A stretch of 64,000 bases of DNA from Deltaproteobacteria bacterium (GTDB lineage Bacteria > Bdellovibrionota > Bdellovibrionia > Bdellovibrionales > JAMPXM01), in NCBI GenBank assembly GCA_017302795.1, contig JAFLCB010000004.1:244750-308749 (forward strand). Direction: 5' to 3'. Position 1 is the stretch's first letter; each line of letters begins with the position of its first letter. Below are positions 43,564 through 52,581 of the stretch, one piece after another. The translations under genes and the position numbers were made by a program. The notes beneath the pieces were generated by a model. It did not search any database. It was not told the DNA's origin and was given only the letters and a program-made list of their open reading frames with translations.

Positions 43564-45024
43564 CTAACAACGGATCCGTAAAACTCGATTGTTGGAATAT
43601 TGCACACGCCCTAAGCGATCACCTTTGATTGGGCGAACAAAACGGCACTCGACAATCAAAACGTCATAGGATTCGCCCTTCATTTCAATCGCGCGCCGCT
43701 TCATCGACTGCTCAAGAAGCGCAATCCCAGCCTTCGAAAACTCGGCATCAGCCACGTCCCGACCGCGCGCCCTCCGAATGATCCCGTGCGCCCCAGGCAG
43801 ATCCTTGATGTGCATCCAATAGTCGAAGGGTTGGGCTTTGCGTAAAATCGAAAGATTTTCGGCGCCATTTTTTCCGATATAAAGAATTAGATCCGCTGCC
43901 AATTCCACTTTTCGGCCACGTGCACCAGCCTGACTAAATAGATCTCGCCCCGCTGTCGCCGACGTCGAATGACTTAAATCCCGCACTTCTCGCCGCTCTT
44001 TAGCCGCAGCTTCACCGGATTCAAGTTTCTCGATTTCAAGCTCTAGCTCCCTCGCCCTGGCTTTGGTGCCGTCGAGTTTTCGTTCGTGCGATTTCGCCAC
44101 CCGAAATAGATGCTCGAGGTTTGCGGAAAAAGACTTCCTGCGATCGATGTAGTTTTCCCATTCTGGATTTCCATTCAAAGGTTTCGAATCAAGCGACTGG
44201 GCCTCTTTCAACCACTCGCCGATTTCTCGGGACGGCGAAGTTTCCTTTTGCAAAACCTCGGCGCGAACTTTTTCAAGCGCACGCCGCCTTTTTGTCAGGA
44301 TCTTTTCGCGCTCCAAATCGCGGGGAGTTTTTAGGTGTTCACCTGCAGTCTCTTCGCCGATCACTTTAGTTTGTTGCGCTTTCGGCCGCAGATTTCTTTC
44401 CAACCAGTCAAGCGCAAGCTGTGAACGCGTTCGCATATCCTTTACCGAATGGGCGCCCGCCGAATAAACTCCTTTCAACCCGCGCGAATTTACGTCAACC
44501 GAGACCGGCTTAAACTCCGAAAGCTGCTTTTCCTTTTTCTTGCCGCGAACATCTTCAATAAAGACCGCCGTCAAGTTTCTGCTATGGGGATCAAGTTTAA
44601 ATTCAAGGCGAGCGCCCGGCGGTTCACTCTGAAATCTTAAAACCAGAGTACGGCCGGCATCGGGCCCGGTATTGGACCCGGCACTGACATCGATCAATCG
44701 CTTGCCGACAAAGGCGGATCGCAGGAAAAGCTCGATCGGCCTCCGGATTTTAGTCGGCTTTGGCGGCGCCATCGGTACCCCATCTTTCCCATCAAACAAA
44801 ACCACGACTGGGGCCTGAATAAGGTAGTCGAACACGAGCCAGCGAATTCCGCCGGACCAGAAAAATCCCAGCCGAATAGATTTCGGTTCATGGCCGCCGT
44901 CCTCCAAAGTTCGACCGTCGACTAGGACCTCTTGAAGCTGAGCTCCGAGCCAAGTCGACAGCTCGCGCCGAAGATCTTCGACCTCGGGCTGAGACATGGG
45001 CGCAACAGACTTAAGGTTGTTCAT
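43564..45024 (-). CDS. NFACT-family RNA-binding protein (RqcH/FbpA-like)
   Basis: A 486-residue protein of the NEMF/RqcH group. A divergent NFACT-N-like region (about 10-190; LRSAFVGKRLIDVSAG, LEFKLDPHSRNLTAVF) precedes a long charged coiled coil (about 230-355). The NFACT-R domain (about 375-480) is well kept: ILYIGKNGAENLSILRKA...FDYWMHIKDLPGAHGIIR. RqcH recruits tRNA-Ala to stalled 50S subunits and adds alanine tails that mark nascent chains for degradation. Start at 45024 is probable; no good ribosome site is seen. Divergent from the small gene at 45093. Confidence 0.82.
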   Translation of the reverse strand: MNNLKSVAPMSQPEVEDLRRELSTWLGAQLQEVLVDGRTLEDGGHEPKSIRLGFFWSGGIRWLVFDYLIQAPVVVLFDGKDGVPMAPPKPTKIRRPIELFLRSAFVGKRLIDVSAGSNTGPDAGRTLVLRFQSEPPGARLEFKLDPHSRNLTAVFIEDVRGKKKEKQLSEFKPVSVDVNSRGLKGVYSAGAHSVKDMRTRSQLALDWLERNLRPKAQQTKVIGEETAGEHLKTPRDLEREKILTKRRRALEKVRAEVLQKETSPSREIGEWLKEAQSLDSKPLNGNPEWENYIDRRKSFSANLEHLFRVAKSHERKLDGTKARARELELEIEKLESGEAAAKERREVRDLSHSTSATAGRDLFSQAGARGRKVELAADLILYIGKNGAENLSILRKAQPFDYWMHIKDLPGAHGIIRRARGRDVADAEFSKAGIALLEQSMKRRAIEMKGESYDVLIVECRFVRPIKGDRLGRVQYSNNRVLRIRC

Positions 45025-45092
45025 AGCCCGTATTATCCCCGACCTTAAGCCCGTCGAGTCAACCGCTAGGTGAGAACCTCCGATATAGCCTC

Positions 45093-45419
45093 ATGCGTTC
45101 AGAAACCGCGCCCCCAAAATTTACACCCCTGGAAGTGTCGCTCCAGTCCGAGCGAATCGATTTTCGCACACTTCATGAAATCATTGAGCACCACCTACTT
45201 AACGCGTTGGTTGAATCCGATCGGCCGGAATCCGTCGTCGAAACAGTTATGGCCGAGTACACAAAAGACCTGATGTTATCAGGAAAAATCCCGGCCATGT
45301 TTAAGGACGATGTATTAGAAGAACTCCGCGAACTCGCAATTGAAATTATTAGGAAACGCACCTACGGCTTCATGACCATCAGTGCTTTCAAGAAAAATCA
45401 GTTCAACGAATCTCGATAA
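45093..45419 (+). CDS. Small acidic helical protein, unknown
   Basis: A 108-residue, mostly helical, acidic cytoplasmic protein. No family is recognised and no signal or membrane segment is seen. The frame is open and free of alternative coding phases, but the ribosome site is weak. Its 3' end overlaps the 3' end of the convergent hslO gene by 22 bases. Confidence 0.55.
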   Translation: MRSETAPPKFTPLEVSLQSERIDFRTLHEIIEHHLLNALVESDRPESVVETVMAEYTKDLMLSGKIPAMFKDDVLEELRELAIEIIRKRTYGFMTISAFKKNQFNESR

Positions 45420-46309
45420 ACGTCTTGGCGAACTTGCCTTAGGTCATCGACCGAAAGCATCCACTTACGCCCACAGAACTCACAAGAAACTTCTGTCTCT
45501 TCTTTCAGTTCAATCATCTCATCGAGTTCTTTCAAACCGAGCAATGAAACCGATCGTTTTACCCGCTCATGCGAGCAGCGGCACTGATAAAGCACATCGT
45601 GCTCATGATCGAGTTCGATCAGTTCAAAATCAGCTAGCAAATCGCGCACAAGATCAGCGGCCGACGCACCTTCAAGAAGCCGGGTCGAAACGGACTTAGC
45701 TTGCTTCACGCGCGCTTCAATTTTCGCTGCGGTTTCTTCTTCGTGCCCCGGCATAAGTTCAATCAAAACTCCGCCGGCGGCCTCAACATGACCAAACGTA
45801 TTTAAGTGCACACCTAGCGAAACCACCGACGCGATTTGATGGGATTGCTGAAGGTAGTAAGCGATGTCATCGCCTACTTCACTGGTTGCAAGTTCCACAG
45901 TTCCACGATGTGGCACCACTGAATGCGGCAGATGATGCGTGACTGTCAGAAGCCCAATCCCAATTGATTTCGCAATCTGAATTTTTCCACCTTCGATTGG
46001 CACTTCTAATTGCGGATGGCTTGAAACCCCGCGGACTTTTCCTTCAAAGCTTGCTTGGGCAAAAACGCTGGAAAGCGGACCGCTTCCTTGAAGATAAACA
46101 GAAAGCTCTTGATTGTTTTTCAAGTGAGACGCCATCAAAAGTGCCGCCACCATCGAACGGCCAACGGCCACCGTCGGAACCGGATAGCTGTTTTGGATGG
46201 CGCGCATTTCTTCCACAACGGCCGTTGCATCGACGGCCGCAGCGCGAACAGTGAGATCTTTAGTGACAAACTTTTTTATGCGCTGGGGCGTCTTTTTGCT
46301 TTCTGGCAT
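45398..46309 (-). CDS. hslO: Redox-regulated chaperone Hsp33
   Basis: A 303-residue Hsp33. The redox zinc centre is complete: Cys243-x-Cys245 (YQCRCS) and Cys276-x2-Cys279 (CEFC). Oxidation releases zinc, unfolds the linker and activates holdase activity against aggregation during oxidative stress. The N-terminal core shows VRAAAVDAT, VGRSMVAALLMAS, LSVYLQGSGPL and TSEVGDDIAYYL. It protects cytoplasmic proteins. No regulator is visible nearby. Confidence 0.95.
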   Translation of the reverse strand: MPESKKTPQRIKKFVTKDLTVRAAAVDATAVVEEMRAIQNSYPVPTVAVGRSMVAALLMASHLKNNQELSVYLQGSGPLSSVFAQASFEGKVRGVSSHPQLEVPIEGGKIQIAKSIGIGLLTVTHHLPHSVVPHRGTVELATSEVGDDIAYYLQQSHQIASVVSLGVHLNTFGHVEAAGGVLIELMPGHEEETAAKIEARVKQAKSVSTRLLEGASAADLVRDLLADFELIELDHEHDVLYQCRCSHERVKRSVSLLGLKELDEMIELKEETEVSCEFCGRKWMLSVDDLRQVRQDVYRDSLN

Positions 46310-46373
46310 TCTCTCTATCTAAAACGAAAAGATACTTGAATTCAATGCTAAGAATACGCGAGGCTGAATTTCA

Positions 46374-46910
46374 GTGGAACCCATCGTCGACAACGTCTTA
46401 ATTATAATGCGACACGCAGCCCGCGCAGGCGGCATGGATGGACTTTCGCCTGAAGGCCACAAGCAGGCCGAGGGTTTGCCGAAGCTTTTGGAACTAAAGA
46501 TTTTAAAACTCTTTCGACGTCCGGCGACAGAATTTCGTCTAGTAAGTTCGCCAAAATTGCGTACGCAGCAAACCCTTAGATTTCTTTGCGACGGGCTTCA
46601 AGCGTCGGGACAATTGCCCGTACAAGTTCTTACAGATCTCGACGAAAGAACCGGCGATGAAACTCAAAGTGCTATGGAAAAGCGCGTGAGGCTTCAGCTG
46701 AATAAATGGACAAAGGAAGCAAACTCCACTCGCGAGCCCACACCACCAATACTTTCAGTCACACTTGCCTGCTCGCATCTTGATTGGCTGGAAGCGGCCG
46801 CCCTTTTTATCGATAGCGATGAACTTGAACTTCATCGCGCCGAACCGTGGGCACCTTTAACTATGAAAATTTATGGATTTCAAAACGGAATCTGGAGGCG
46901 CTTCGCATGA
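46374..46910 (+). CDS. Histidine phosphatase (SixA-like)
   Basis: A 178-residue protein with the catalytic RHA motif (IIMRHAARAGG, about residues 11-21), the second-site VSSPKLRTQQT and the general-acid region LACSHLDWLE. SixA-type proteins remove phosphate from histidine phosphotransfer domains or small phosphorylated molecules. The substrate is unknown. It starts with GTG after GAGG and overlaps the FAH-family gene by four bases, so the two are co-translated. Confidence 0.82.
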   Translation: MEPIVDNVLIIMRHAARAGGMDGLSPEGHKQAEGLPKLLELKILKLFRRPATEFRLVSSPKLRTQQTLRFLCDGLQASGQLPVQVLTDLDERTGDETQSAMEKRVRLQLNKWTKEANSTREPTPPILSVTLACSHLDWLEAAALFIDSDELELHRAEPWAPLTMKIYGFQNGIWRRFA

Positions 46911-47506
46911 ATATCTGGGCTGTCGGACGAAACTACCGCGATCACGCAAAAGAATTAGGCAACGAAGTTCCTAAACAGCCCATGATCTTTTTAAAAAGTG
47001 GCTCTAGCCTGGTACACGGTCCCCAGTGTGAACTCTGGGAAGGCTCCCTCGACATTCACCACGAAATCGAAATCGCACTTCGATTCGCCGGTGCGCCGAA
47101 AGGCAAAGACCTACACTTCGATGCCGCCGCCTTGGCCTTGGATCTGACCGCGAGAGACCTGCAAACCAAACTTAAAGCTCAAGGTCACCCGTGGACTTTG
47201 GCGAAATCTTTCCGCGGCAGCTGTCCCATTGGGGATTTCGTCGAAATTCCAACGGAAGTTCCTCATTTCGAATTTGAATTTTCCTTGAACGGCGAAGTAC
47301 GGCAACACGGATACACCAAAGACATGGTGTTCGACTTCGACGTCCTAAGGCGCTACGTCCTCGAAAATTTCCCAGTAGAACCAGGCGATTTGCTTCTCAC
47401 GGGAACCCCAGCCGGAGTCAGTCGCATCAACAAAGGCGACCGAGCGCAAGCGTGGTTTCGTTCTGACGAAGGCCACGAGGCGCGCCAGTCTTGGACCTTC
47501 AGCTAA
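46907..47506 (+). CDS. Fumarylacetoacetate hydrolase-family enzyme
   Basis: A 199-residue short FAH-fold protein. Visible motifs are NYRDHAKELG at the start, FLKSGSSLV, the metal ligands in HHEIEIAL, the ALDLTARDLQ...KGHP-type region, and GDLLLTGTPAGV near the end. Family members hydrolyse or decarboxylate 2-oxo-acid substrates, for instance acylpyruvates or oxaloacetate. ATG 46907 is chosen because GGAGG lies 7 bases upstream, and the longer frame would overlap the previous gene by 64 bases. Confidence 0.9.
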   Translation: MNIWAVGRNYRDHAKELGNEVPKQPMIFLKSGSSLVHGPQCELWEGSLDIHHEIEIALRFAGAPKGKDLHFDAAALALDLTARDLQTKLKAQGHPWTLAKSFRGSCPIGDFVEIPTEVPHFEFEFSLNGEVRQHGYTKDMVFDFDVLRRYVLENFPVEPGDLLLTGTPAGVSRINKGDRAQAWFRSDEGHEARQSWTFS

Positions 47507-47600
47507 CGCGCCGCATTTCCATGCGCGTCGAGGAAGCGAGGTAGTTCCCTCGAGACAAAGCACTTGGTAAGTTCCCCCCGCATTAAACGGGGGATCTAGC

Positions 47601-50600
47601 GTGGCTCAATCTGGAAATTCAAGCAAAGTCGTTCGCGACTCTGCCTTTCAAAGTGCCGTCAAAACAAGAGGCGAAATGATTTTCAACACGATGGACTCGG
47701 ACGGTCCGTCGCTGTTTAGCCGAAACTTCTGGTACGGCGAAATCATGGACTGGTCGATGAAGAACGAACAGTTTAAAACGCAGATGTTTCGCTTCGTCGA
47801 CGTCCTTCCCTACTTGAATTCCGGTTCAGAAGTTGCGCGCCATTTGAAAGAGTATTTCGCTGAAGGCGGCGGCGACTTACCAAAGGTGTTCAACGTTGGC
47901 CTCGGACTTGGTTCTTTAGCACCTGGGCTTATGGCAGGTGCCATTAAGAAAAACGTCACACAGATGGCAAAGATGTTCATCACCGGCGAAACCCCAGAAG
48001 AAGCCATCGGCGTTCTCAAAAAAGCCCGCAAACAAAAGATCGGCTTCACGGTCGACATCCTCGGCGAAGCCGCACTTTCCCAAGTCGAATCACAAGACTA
48101 CTTAAATAAATATCTGGAACTCGTATCGTGGCTCGCAAAAGATGCGGCCGCTTGGGATCATGTCCCGCAAATCGACGAAGATCACAAGGGCCCAATTCCT
48201 CGGGTGAATGTGTCTGTGAAATTGACTTCGATAGATTCAGAAATTGATCTCAAAGACTGGGATCGTTCGAAAGAACGAATCAAAGAAAAAATCCGCTCGG
48301 TTTATCGCCTCGCTATAGAGCGCGGAGTCTTTATCACGCTCGACATGGAACAGTACGAAATCAAAGACTTCACTGTCGAAGTTTTTAAAGAATTGCTCCT
48401 GGAGCCAGAGTTCAAAACCTATCCGCACTTTGGCTGCGTGATTCAGGCTTACCTCCGCGATTCCTCAAACGACATCAAGGGGCTTATTGATTTTGCGAAA
48501 CTTCGCGGAACACCTTTCACCGTTCGCCTCGTTAAAGGTGCTTACTGGGATTTCGAAACTGTTTTCTCGCAGCAAACCGGTTGGGATGTTCCGGTTTACA
48601 CGGTGAAACGCGAAAGTGACGCGAACTATGAAGTTTGCGCGACCATGCTTTTAGAAAACCACGATCACATTCGCCTAGCCGTCGGAAGCCATAACGTGCG
48701 TTCGATTGCAGCGACCATCGTGACCGCCGAACGCTTAGGCGTCGATCCAAAGGCAATTGAATTTCAAATGCTCTACGGCATGGCCGATGGCTTTAAGAAG
48801 TCGCTTGTGAAACAAGGCTTCCGCGTTCGCGAGTACGCGCCTGTCGGTGAATTGATCCCCGGCATGGCGTACCTGGTGCGAAGGCTTTTGGAAAACACGT
48901 CGAATGAATCGTTCTTGCGATCAAAATTCGCCGACGGTATTTCGACCGAAAATCTTTTGAAAGATCCAGCTGAAGGGTTGGTACCGTCATCGAAAGATCC
49001 GCGGGAACTCGAGAAAAAAGACAAAGACGGAAAACTGAAAGATAAATTCCGAAATCTTCCGTTGATCGATTTTGCTTTGAAAGAAAATCGCTCGAAGCTT
49101 TCTTTGACCTTTGCCAAGCTTGAAAAACAGCTTGGTCAAGAATATCCATCCGTCATCGGTGGAAAAGAAATTAAAACCGGAAGACTTTTAAAGAGCGTTA
49201 ATCCTTCGCGCCCAGACCAAATCGTTGGTCACGTTCACCTTTGCGGCGTGAAAGAAACTGAAACAGCGCTACAAAGTGCGAAAGAAGCTTTTGCCACTTG
49301 GTCAAAAACTCCTGCCGAAGAACGCGCTCGCTTAGTCGACAAACTTGCCGACATTTTGGAACGAGACCGTTTTGATTGGACAGCGCTTGAAGTGCTTGAA
49401 GCCGGAAAACCTTGGGATGAAGCCGATGGCGATCTCGCCGAAGCGGTCGATTTCTGTCGCTACTACGCCCGCGACATTCGAAAACTTTCGAAAGGTCAAA
49501 AGGTCGGAGGTGTTCCAGGCGAGGTAAGCCTTTATCACCATAAGCCTCGCGGTGTTGTTGCCGTGATCGCTCCTTGGAACTTCCCGCTTGCTATCATCTG
49601 CGGCATGGTCGCAGGCGCTGCGGTTACGGGAAACACCGTTGTCATGAAACCTGCCGAACAAACGCCTGTGATCGGTGCGTGGTTGATGCGGGCTATTCGC
49701 GAAGCGGGCTTCCCAGCAGGTGTTGTGAACCTCGTGCAAGGAATTGGCGAAGAGATCGGCGACACGCTGACGGGTTCACCGATCACTGCGATGATCGCAT
49801 TCACAGGCTCGAAAGCCGTTGGGCTTCATATCATGAAGCAAGCCGCGATCGTTCAGCCAGGGCAACGGCACTTGAAAAAAGTCATGGCCGAACTTGGTGG
49901 CAAGAATGCCATCATCATCGATAGCGATGCGGATCTTGATGAAGCGATAGGCGGAGTTCTTTACTCGGCTTTTGGTTTCAGCGGACAAAAGTGCTCGGCC
50001 GCTAGCCGCGTGATTGTATTGGATGAAATTTACGACCGCTTCATGCGGCGCTTGGTTGAAGCGGCAAAATCGATCAAGGTGCGCGCTGCGATCGAAGCCG
50101 ATGTCTTCGTTGGCCCGGTGATCGATGAAGATGCGCAAAAGCGAATCTTGAGCATGATCGAAATGGCGAAAGCAGAAGGACGCATTGTTTTCCAAGGCGA
50201 ACTCCCACAAACACCAAGTGGACAAGCTCCAGGTTACTTCGTCCCACCAACGATCGTGGCTGATGTAAAACCAAATGCGAGAATCGCTCAGGAAGAAGTT
50301 TTCGGTCCGGTCCTATGCGTGATCAAAGCAAAGTCGATGGAAGAAGCTGTCGAGGTCGCAAACGATACCGAATACGGCCTCACGGGCGGACTTTATTCTC
50401 GTAGCCCTGGCAACATTGAATTCGTGAAAGAAAACTTTGAAGTCGGTAACCTCTATATCAATCGCGGCTGCACGGGCGCGATGGTCGATCGCCATCCGTT
50501 TGGTGGATTTAAGATGTCTGGCGCTGGTTCAAAAACTGGCGGCCCAGAATACCTGATTCAATTCATGGAACCACGAGTGGTCACCGAGAACACTCTTCGC

Positions 50601-50627
50601 CGCGGCTTTGCTCCGGCGGAAGATTAG
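47601..50627 (+). CDS. putA: Bifunctional proline dehydrogenase / L-glutamate semialdehyde dehydrogenase PutA
   Basis: A 1008-residue enzyme that oxidises proline to glutamate. The FAD-dependent proline dehydrogenase barrel spans about 100-460, with VKLTSIDS, RLVKGAYWD, GSHNVRS and RRLLENTSN. The aldehyde dehydrogenase domain (about 545-990) has PWNFPLA, KPAEQTP, ELGGKNAII and catalytic Cys798 in FSGQKCSA. No N-terminal DNA-binding RHH domain is present, so it is not an autorepressor like E. coli PutA. GTG start with GGGGG at 7 bases. Proline use as carbon source suits a predator or scavenger. The GH3-family gene follows after 21 bases. Confidence 0.97.
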   Translation: MAQSGNSSKVVRDSAFQSAVKTRGEMIFNTMDSDGPSLFSRNFWYGEIMDWSMKNEQFKTQMFRFVDVLPYLNSGSEVARHLKEYFAEGGGDLPKVFNVGLGLGSLAPGLMAGAIKKNVTQMAKMFITGETPEEAIGVLKKARKQKIGFTVDILGEAALSQVESQDYLNKYLELVSWLAKDAAAWDHVPQIDEDHKGPIPRVNVSVKLTSIDSEIDLKDWDRSKERIKEKIRSVYRLAIERGVFITLDMEQYEIKDFTVEVFKELLLEPEFKTYPHFGCVIQAYLRDSSNDIKGLIDFAKLRGTPFTVRLVKGAYWDFETVFSQQTGWDVPVYTVKRESDANYEVCATMLLENHDHIRLAVGSHNVRSIAATIVTAERLGVDPKAIEFQMLYGMADGFKKSLVKQGFRVREYAPVGELIPGMAYLVRRLLENTSNESFLRSKFADGISTENLLKDPAEGLVPSSKDPRELEKKDKDGKLKDKFRNLPLIDFALKENRSKLSLTFAKLEKQLGQEYPSVIGGKEIKTGRLLKSVNPSRPDQIVGHVHLCGVKETETALQSAKEAFATWSKTPAEERARLVDKLADILERDRFDWTALEVLEAGKPWDEADGDLAEAVDFCRYYARDIRKLSKGQKVGGVPGEVSLYHHKPRGVVAVIAPWNFPLAIICGMVAGAAVTGNTVVMKPAEQTPVIGAWLMRAIREAGFPAGVVNLVQGIGEEIGDTLTGSPITAMIAFTGSKAVGLHIMKQAAIVQPGQRHLKKVMAELGGKNAIIIDSDADLDEAIGGVLYSAFGFSGQKCSAASRVIVLDEIYDRFMRRLVEAAKSIKVRAAIEADVFVGPVIDEDAQKRILSMIEMAKAEGRIVFQGELPQTPSGQAPGYFVPPTIVADVKPNARIAQEEVFGPVLCVIKAKSMEEAVEVANDTEYGLTGGLYSRSPGNIEFVKENFEVGNLYINRGCTGAMVDRHPFGGFKMSGAGSKTGGPEYLIQFMEPRVVTENTLRRGFAPAED

Positions 50628-50648
50628 CCAGGAAGGAAGAACTAAGCT

Positions 50649-52370
50649 TTGAGCGACCCAGCAAATAGTCTAGCGAGGGATTTAGCCCTTTCGACATTTA
50701 GGAAAGTCACCCACACGGCGTACGCGGCCTCGCTGCTTACGCCAAGGCGGGCTTTTGCTAAAAAGATTCAGGCGCCGGAAAAGCATTCCGCTGAAAAGCT
50801 AAAAGACATTCTTTCCCGAAACGAAAACACCGAATTTGGCCGGGATCATCGCTTCGAACGAATCGATTCCGTCGCCGAATTTCAAAACAAAGTCCCGATT
50901 CGAAAGTATGAAGAGCTCGCACCGTACATTCACCGAGCTGCCGAAGGCCGCCCTGGGGTTTTGACGTCCGAAGATGTCGTGGCGTTTGAACGCACCAGCG
51001 GCTCATCGAGCTTTTCTAAGCTGATCCCTTACACCAGGTCGTTCTTAAATGAACTTGAAATGGCGACGTCTGCTTGGCTAGGTGACGTCATTGTTAGGCA
51101 TCCGGCACTTTTAGGTAAACAAAGCTATTGGTCGCTATCGCCACTTGTTAGGCGTGGTGAACCCGTCACAAAAGGCGGGATTCCAATTGGAATGGAAAGT
51201 GATCTGGAATATTTCAATCCCGTCATGCGCGCGATGCTTTCAGCGCTGATGGTAAAACCACGCCTTGGTCACATCGCCTCTGGTCATTCCGCTTCCGTCG
51301 AACAAGAAAGCTCCTCGGAACTTACGCTTGATGGCAAAATGACGGCGTGGCGCCTTGAAACAGCTGCCGCACTTTTAGAAGCGCGCGAACTTGGTTTCAT
51401 TTCTATTTGGTCACCGACATTTTTGTTTCCGATTTTTGAAACGATTGGTGCCCATTGGGACGAAGTCATTCCGCTGGTGACGTCCCGCCGGAGAAGAATC
51501 GAACTTGATGCCATTCGCGATCTCCATGATCCGAAAGAAAATCCACAAAGCTTTTACGCGCGAGTTTGGCCGGGTCTTTCGACGGTCAGCTGCTGGTCCG
51601 ATGGTCCATCGGCCGACACGGCGTTAAAGCTAGAAAACTTTCTTCCGCCGAATGCCGAGATCGAAGGAAAAGGACTTCTTGCAACAGAAGGTGTCGTCAC
51701 GATTCCTTTTTCCGGATCCCCAGATCCGGTGATCGCCATCGGTAGTCACTTCTTAGAATTCATTGATCTCGAACGTCCGCAAGGACGTCCAAGGCTTCCG
51801 CATGAACTTAAAACCGGTGGTCTTTATTCGCCATTGATGACCACGTCCAGTGGCCTTTACCGGTATCACTTGCGCGATGTTTTGTTCTGCACCGGAAGAA
51901 ACGCGGAAACTCCGACGTTAAGGTTTCGCGGCAGACTTGATAAAACAAGTGACCTTTGCGGCGAAAAATTGGATTCCGCCCAAGTGGAACGAGCGCTTGA
52001 AATCGCTTCGAACACGGTTGGTTTTCGACCTGACTTCTTTTTACTGGCACCTGAATTCGATGGTCCGCTTCGCTACCGCGCCTTCATCGAGGCCGCAGGC
52101 AAAAATCAGGATCTCCGCCCCCGCCACGAAATCGCGAAGTTCCTAGAGGCGTTCGAAAAAGCCTTGAAACAAAATCCCCACTACGCTTATGCCTTAGATT
52201 TAAAACAGCTTCTTCCGCTAGAAGCGACGGTCATTGAACACGGGGTCGAAACTTGGGAAAAGCACATGCTGATGCAAGGCCATCGCTTGGGTGATCTAAA
52301 ACTTTCGCGCCTGGATTCCAAATACAACTGGCGCGAAGTCTTCCAACCCGTCTCGCGCCGCGATCTTTAA
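50649..52370 (+). CDS. GH3-family acyl-adenylating enzyme
   Basis: A 573-residue protein of the GH3 family, adenylate-forming enzymes best known from plants, where they join hormones to amino acids. Visible family parts are an N-terminal helix-rich start, NTEFGRDHRF, the P-loop-like FERTSGSSSFSKLIPYT (ATP phosphate binding), the acyl-pocket YYSL-type stretch, LLATEGVVTIPFS, SGLYRYHLRDVL and FRGRLDKTSDLCGEKL (C-terminal domain). It should make an acyl-adenylate and transfer it to an amine or thiol. The TTG start with GGAAGGAAG upstream and the 21-base gap suggest one transcript with putA, hinting at an amino-acid co-substrate. Confidence 0.85.
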   Translation: MSDPANSLARDLALSTFRKVTHTAYAASLLTPRRAFAKKIQAPEKHSAEKLKDILSRNENTEFGRDHRFERIDSVAEFQNKVPIRKYEELAPYIHRAAEGRPGVLTSEDVVAFERTSGSSSFSKLIPYTRSFLNELEMATSAWLGDVIVRHPALLGKQSYWSLSPLVRRGEPVTKGGIPIGMESDLEYFNPVMRAMLSALMVKPRLGHIASGHSASVEQESSSELTLDGKMTAWRLETAAALLEARELGFISIWSPTFLFPIFETIGAHWDEVIPLVTSRRRRIELDAIRDLHDPKENPQSFYARVWPGLSTVSCWSDGPSADTALKLENFLPPNAEIEGKGLLATEGVVTIPFSGSPDPVIAIGSHFLEFIDLERPQGRPRLPHELKTGGLYSPLMTTSSGLYRYHLRDVLFCTGRNAETPTLRFRGRLDKTSDLCGEKLDSAQVERALEIASNTVGFRPDFFLLAPEFDGPLRYRAFIEAAGKNQDLRPRHEIAKFLEAFEKALKQNPHYAYALDLKQLLPLEATVIEHGVETWEKHMLMQGHRLGDLKLSRLDSKYNWREVFQPVSRRDL

Positions 52371-52400
52371 AGCGGCTCATAGAAATCATTAGAACTTATA

Positions 52401-52421
52401 AGGCGTTCCGTTGGAACGCTT
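52401..52421 (+). terminator. Hairpin after the GH3-family gene
   Basis: GCGTTCC (52403-52409) pairs with GGAACGC (52413-52419), extended by a G-T and an A-T pair, loop of 3. The tail is TCCTGC rather than a T run, so termination would be weak or Rho-aided. The duplicated CTTCCTGCA follows. Confidence 0.4.
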
Positions 52422-52523
52422 CCTGCAAACTTCCTGCATTTAGTTCACAAAGTCATGAGGTGCTTGCTCAATCGTGCTGGACTCATTCACGGCGCGAAAA
52501 ATGTCTCTCGCGCATGCTGATGT

Positions 52524-52548
52524 GACGAAACGTGACGAGACGAAACGT
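52524..52548 (+). repeat. Direct repeat upstream of the phospholipase-D-like gene
   Basis: GACGAAACGT occurs at 52524-52533 and again at 52539-52548, 15 bases apart, i.e. about one and a half helix turns. It lies about 35-60 bases before the ATG, in the place where a regulator could bind or a promoter could lie. Confidence 0.5.
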
Positions 52549-52581
52549 AAATAGCGCCGCTCTAAAATACTGGGAGAACAC

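Noticed and set aside
49776..50225. 149-codon minus-strand ORF
   Set aside because: Antisense to the conserved aldehyde dehydrogenase domain of putA; no ribosome site.
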